A stretch of DNA of 64,000 nt. Source: CAIYZT01 sp947461435. Lineage in GTDB: Bacteria; Pseudomonadota; Alphaproteobacteria; Rhodobacterales; Rhodobacteraceae. The position numbers were made by a program, and so were the translations under genes. The notes beneath the pieces are model-generated. The model did no database searches. It was not told where the DNA came from and saw only the letters and a list, made by a program, of their open reading frames with translations. The DNA is taken from assembly GCA_965284435.1 (NCBI GenBank), contig OZ260083.1:2356001-2420000 (forward strand), written 5' to 3'. Below are positions 60,949-64,000 of this stretch, piece after piece; positions within the stretch are counted from its first letter, which is position 1; the number at the start of each line of letters is the position of its first letter.

Positions 60949-63366
60949 ATGAAAACCCATACCCGCGTGGTAGTGATCGGCGGAGGCGTTGTTGGCTGTT
61001 CGGTGCTTTATCACCTGACAAAGCTTGGATGGTCCGACGTGATGTTGATCGAACGGTCCGAACTGACGTCAGGTTCCACCTGGCACGCTGCGGGCGGCTT
61101 TCACACGCTGAATGGTGATACGAATATGGCCGCCCTGCAGGGCTATACCATCCGCCTTTACAAAGAGCTGGAGGCGATCACAGGCATGTCCTGCGGCTTG
61201 CACCACGTCGGCGGCATTACCTTGGCCGATAACCAAGCCCGTTTTGAAATGCTGAAGGCGGAACGCGCCAAGCACCGCTACATGGGTCTTGATACTGAAA
61301 TCCTGACGCCGGACGAAGTTGTCAAAATGACCGACGGCATGGTCAATGTCGACGGCGTCATCGGTGCGTTGTATGACCCGCTTGATGGCCACTTGGACCC
61401 ATCTGGTACAACGCATGCCTACGCCAAGGCCGCTCGCATGGGGGGGGCCGAAATCGTTTTGCACAACCGCGTCCTTGAAACCAATCAGCGGGCAGATGGC
61501 GGATGGGACGTTGTGACCGAGAAGGGCACGGTCACCTGTGAACATCTGGTCAACGCCGGCGGTCTTTGGGCGCGGGAAATTGGCGCGATGGCGGGGGTCT
61601 ATCTGCCACTGCTTCCGATGGCGCATCAATATTTGGTCACCGACGACATTCCTGAAATCGTGGCGCGCGGCGGCAAGGAATTTCCGCATGTGATCGATCC
61701 AGGTGGCGAAAGCTATTTGCGCCAAGAAGGCCGCGGATTCTGCATCGGATTTTATGAAAAGAAGGCCGAAGGCTGGTCGATCGACAAGACGCCGTGGACC
61801 TTCGGTCACGAGCTGCTGAACGAAGATTACTCCAAGATCGAAGATTCTGTGACCTTTGCCTATAAGCGTTTCCCGGTGCTGGAACGTACCGGGATCAAGC
61901 GGGTGATCCACGGACCGTTCACTTTTGCCCCAGATGGCAACCCCTTGATCGGCCCTGTGCAGGGTCTGCGCAACTATTGGTCCGCCTGCGCAGTAATGGC
62001 CGGCTTCAGCCAAGGCGGCGGAATGGGCCTCTCGTTGGCGCAATGGATGATCCATGGCGAGGTAGAGCGTGATCCGCGCGGGTTTGACGTGTCACGCTTT
62101 GGCACCTGGACGACACCGGGCTATACGGTGCCAAAGGTCATCGAAAACTATCAAATGCGCTTTTCCGTCGGCTACCCGAACGAGGAGCGTCCGGCCGCCC
62201 GTCCTTTCCGGACCACCCCGATGTATGACACGCATACAAACCTGCGCGCCGTCTGGGGCCAGCAATACGGGCTGGAGGTGCCAAACTACTACGCTTTGCC
62301 GGGTGAGCCGTTGTACGAACAACCCACCTTCAAACGGTCCAATGCGTGGGAAGCAACCCGGCAAGAGGTTATGGCTGTCCGTGAGGGTGTCGGGATCAAC
62401 GAACTCCAGAACTTTGGAAAGTATTCCGTCAAGGGCAAGAATGCCCGCGTCTGGCTTGACAGGATCATGGCCGGTGCCATTCCCAAGGTGGGCCGTCTTT
62501 CCTTGACACCGATGTTGGCCCATTCCGGCAAGATCATTGGAGACTTCACCGTCTCTTGCCTGTCAGAAACCGAATTTCAGCTGACCGCCAGCTATGGCGC
62601 GCAGGGGTGGCATTATCGCTGGTTTGAACAGAATGCGATGGATGGCGTCACGGTTGAAAACATCTCGGATGCTCGCACCGGCTTTCAGATTGCCGGGCCA
62701 AAAGCCCGCGAACTTCTGTCGCGCGTGACACGGACCGATGTGTCATCAAGTGCGTTCAAGTTCATGGATGTGCAGCGCATGACGGTGGGCATGGCCAATT
62801 GCATCGTGCAGCGGGTCAGCTACACGGCCGATCTAGGATATGAGATTTTCTGCGATCACATGTCCGTTCGCCACCTTTGGGACACGCTGTCATCCGCTGG
62901 TGCCGATCTTGGGCTTCGGGCCTTTGGGATGCGGGCGATGATGTCGCTTCGTTTGGACAAATGGTTCGGCTCGTGGGGCCGCGAATTCAGCCCCGATTAT
63001 ACGCCTTGCGAAACCGGCCTTGATAAATTCATCCGTTGGAACAAAGAGGCCGATTGGATCGGTAAGGCCGCCGCTACCGCCGAGAAGGCCTCCGGACCTA
63101 AACGCAAACTGGTCCCGATCGTTGTGGATGTCGACGATGCTGACGTCGTCGCCTGGGAGCCGATCTGGCTTGACGGCGCTGTCGTGGGGTGGTGCACAAG
63201 TGGCGGCTTCAGCCACTGGACTGGAAAATCGGTTGCCCAAGGGTTCATCCCCGCGGACCGTGTCGTCGATGGATTGGCGCTGGAGGTCGAAATTCTTGGT
63301 CAGCGCCGCCCGGCGCGGGTGCATCTTGCCCCATTATGGGACGATGGCGGCCGCATGCGCGCTTAA
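60949..63366 (+). CDS. dimethylglycine/sarcosine dehydrogenase-type flavoenzyme
   Basis: 805 residues. Domains in order: FAD-binding DAO domain (about 5-365; VVVIGGGVVGCSVLYHLTKLGW, and SGSTWHAAGG whose His carries covalent FAD in mammalian homologues), FAO_M linker (about 370-425), and a tetrahydrofolate-binding GcvT domain (about 430-800). It should demethylate an N-methylated glycine derivative, giving methylene-THF. The ATG at 60949 follows GGAG. The exact substrate is not certain. It directly follows the ABC transporter on the same strand. Confidence 0.88.
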   Translation: MKTHTRVVVIGGGVVGCSVLYHLTKLGWSDVMLIERSELTSGSTWHAAGGFHTLNGDTNMAALQGYTIRLYKELEAITGMSCGLHHVGGITLADNQARFEMLKAERAKHRYMGLDTEILTPDEVVKMTDGMVNVDGVIGALYDPLDGHLDPSGTTHAYAKAARMGGAEIVLHNRVLETNQRADGGWDVVTEKGTVTCEHLVNAGGLWAREIGAMAGVYLPLLPMAHQYLVTDDIPEIVARGGKEFPHVIDPGGESYLRQEGRGFCIGFYEKKAEGWSIDKTPWTFGHELLNEDYSKIEDSVTFAYKRFPVLERTGIKRVIHGPFTFAPDGNPLIGPVQGLRNYWSACAVMAGFSQGGGMGLSLAQWMIHGEVERDPRGFDVSRFGTWTTPGYTVPKVIENYQMRFSVGYPNEERPAARPFRTTPMYDTHTNLRAVWGQQYGLEVPNYYALPGEPLYEQPTFKRSNAWEATRQEVMAVREGVGINELQNFGKYSVKGKNARVWLDRIMAGAIPKVGRLSLTPMLAHSGKIIGDFTVSCLSETEFQLTASYGAQGWHYRWFEQNAMDGVTVENISDARTGFQIAGPKARELLSRVTRTDVSSSAFKFMDVQRMTVGMANCIVQRVSYTADLGYEIFCDHMSVRHLWDTLSSAGADLGLRAFGMRAMMSLRLDKWFGSWGREFSPDYTPCETGLDKFIRWNKEADWIGKAAATAEKASGPKRKLVPIVVDVDDADVVAWEPIWLDGAVVGWCTSGGFSHWTGKSVAQGFIPADRVVDGLALEVEILGQRRPARVHLAPLWDDGGRMRA

Positions 63367-63398
63367 TTTTTCAAATGAGCTTCGCCGCGCAAGACACT

Positions 63399-63426
63399 GG
63401 AAAGGCAGCCATTTGGCTGCCTTTCC
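63399..63426. terminator. bidirectional terminator
   Basis: 12-bp perfect stem GGAAAGGCAGCC / GGCTGCCTTTCC with loop ATTT between convergent genes. Confidence 0.8.
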
Positions 63427-64000
63427 TATTCTGGAAGCAAGACTTTTGCCTCAAAACTTTTCAAGGTCACACGGGCCGCCGGATAGTCAATCTTTGGCCC
63501 ACACAGCGCTGGAAAAACCTCAAAAAGCTCTGCCCGTTGTGCGGCGTCCATCTCCTCAAGGCTGCGTTCGGCCGGCTGAAAGCTCTCGCTCCATGTGCCG
63601 TTCGACAGCACCAATTCGTGGTGATCAAACAACAAGTGGAAGTAACTGACCGGTTGCAAGGCAGGTGTAGATATTCCTGCCAAATGCGTCAGATGCGTGG
63701 CCGCAACCAAAACCTCGGCATCACCGAAAAGCATTTCGGCGCGCCATCCTGTCACCAAAACCCTGTGCTGCGGCGAAACCGTCAGATCATCCAGCGGAAG
63801 GTCTTTGCCAAGTGCACCCTTGGAAATTCGGACGGGCCGCAGATGGGGCCCTGCGATCAAATCGCCCAAGCCAAGATCACGCCGTCCAATCCACCGCAGC
63901 CTTTGCCATTTGTGATCGCGGGTCCGAACAAGATCGCCAACCCTTAAACGCTCTACGGCCACTTCGCCCTTTTTCGTCAAGATCCTAGTGCCCGCGGTAA
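63426..64000 (-). CDS. Hint-domain protein, 5' end outside window
   Basis: The frame stays open to the window edge and reads TAGTRILTKKGEVAVERLRVGDLV, then LTVSPQHRVLVTGWRAEMLFG: the start and His-containing core of a Hint (Hedgehog/intein) domain of the kind abundant in Rhodobacterales. The N-terminal Cys expected before TAGT is just at or beyond the edge. Roughly 190 residues visible. Family members may self-process; function is unknown. Confidence 0.82.
   Translation of the reverse strand, partial: TAGTRILTKKGEVAVERLRVGDLVRTRDHKWQRLRWIGRRDLGLGDLIAGPHLRPVRISKGALGKDLPLDDLTVSPQHRVLVTGWRAEMLFGDAEVLVAATHLTHLAGISTPALQPVSYFHLLFDHHELVLSNGTWSESFQPAERSLEEMDAAQRAELFEVFPALCGPKIDYPAARVTLKSFEAKVLLPE

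Noticed and set aside
1..64000. Mobile element, prophage or CRISPR array
   Set aside because: No transposase, integrase, terminal repeats or regular repeat-spacer pattern was found on either strand; the lone holin does not make a prophage.

Overview
The window is a gene-dense chromosomal segment of an alphaproteobacterium. The gene order points to Rhodobacterales (Rhodobacteraceae / Roseobacter group): dusB-ntrB-ntrC-ntrY-ntrX-hfq-hflX; fused ispDF with pgpA and cinA; yceD-rpmF-plsX-fabH-ihfA-merR; argS-SPOR-nagZ-scpA-scpB; a Hint-domain protein; and many ATGA start/stop overlaps. Almost every gene has a recognisable housekeeping or transport family. No insertion sequence, prophage block, CRISPR array or rRNA operon is visible.

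Layout. 1-6.8 kb: end of a Bcr/CflA-type MFS exporter, mfd with an upstream membrane protein, divergent hemB, and a Ysc84-like lipoprotein. 6.8-12.7 kb: a 3-hydroxyisobutyrate-dehydrogenase-like enzyme, a penicillin-acylase-family Ntn hydrolase, an M55 D-aminopeptidase, and hflX-hfq. 12.7-19.9 kb (minus strand): the nitrogen regulatory block dusB-ntrBC-ntrYX. 20.1-22.2 kb: isoprenoid and phospholipid genes. 22.3-28.5 kb: bamE, the rpmF-plsX-fabH fatty acid/phospholipid cluster, ihfA, a MerR regulator, tRNA-Pro(GGG), and a two-domain dCTP deaminase. 28.5-38.4 kb (minus strand): scpBA, nagZ, a SPOR protein, argS, a stand-alone GTA-type holin, ccmE, argC, a DUF1684 protein and murI. 38.5-43.1 kb: a LysR regulator, a candidate sRNA, purL, a GNAT acetyltransferase, bolA and grxD. 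43.1-49.5 kb: a candidate 6S RNA, zapA, tkt, a DUF808 protein, a roughly 0.9 kb gene-poor gap, gap and a DUF1127-like peptide. 49.5-55.5 kb: a gamma-carbonic-anhydrase-like protein, gmk, yicC, a PAS protein, class II DAHP synthase, a GlxA-type regulator and a DUF4189 protein. 55.7-63.4 kb: a complete branched-chain-type ABC transporter followed by a dimethylglycine/sarcosine-dehydrogenase-type flavoenzyme. The window ends inside a Hint-domain gene.

The most notable signals are subtle. (1) hflX has no ATG/GTG/TTG that would include its conserved N-terminus, and the frame instead opens on an ATC overlapping the hfq stop. (2) The gap upstream of gapdh holds two LacI-type operators, a perfect Shine-Dalgarno and a 12-codon ORF resembling the first codons of gap; a third LacI-type operator lies upstream of gap itself. 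(3) A terminator-ended candidate sRNA lies between lysR and purL. (4) A GTA-type holin has no adjacent endolysin. (5) Both NtrC and NtrX lack the GAFTGA loop. (6) The Shine-Dalgarno of the DUF1684 gene lies inside a strong hairpin. I see no clearly undescribed multi-gene system; the remainder is ordinary core genome.
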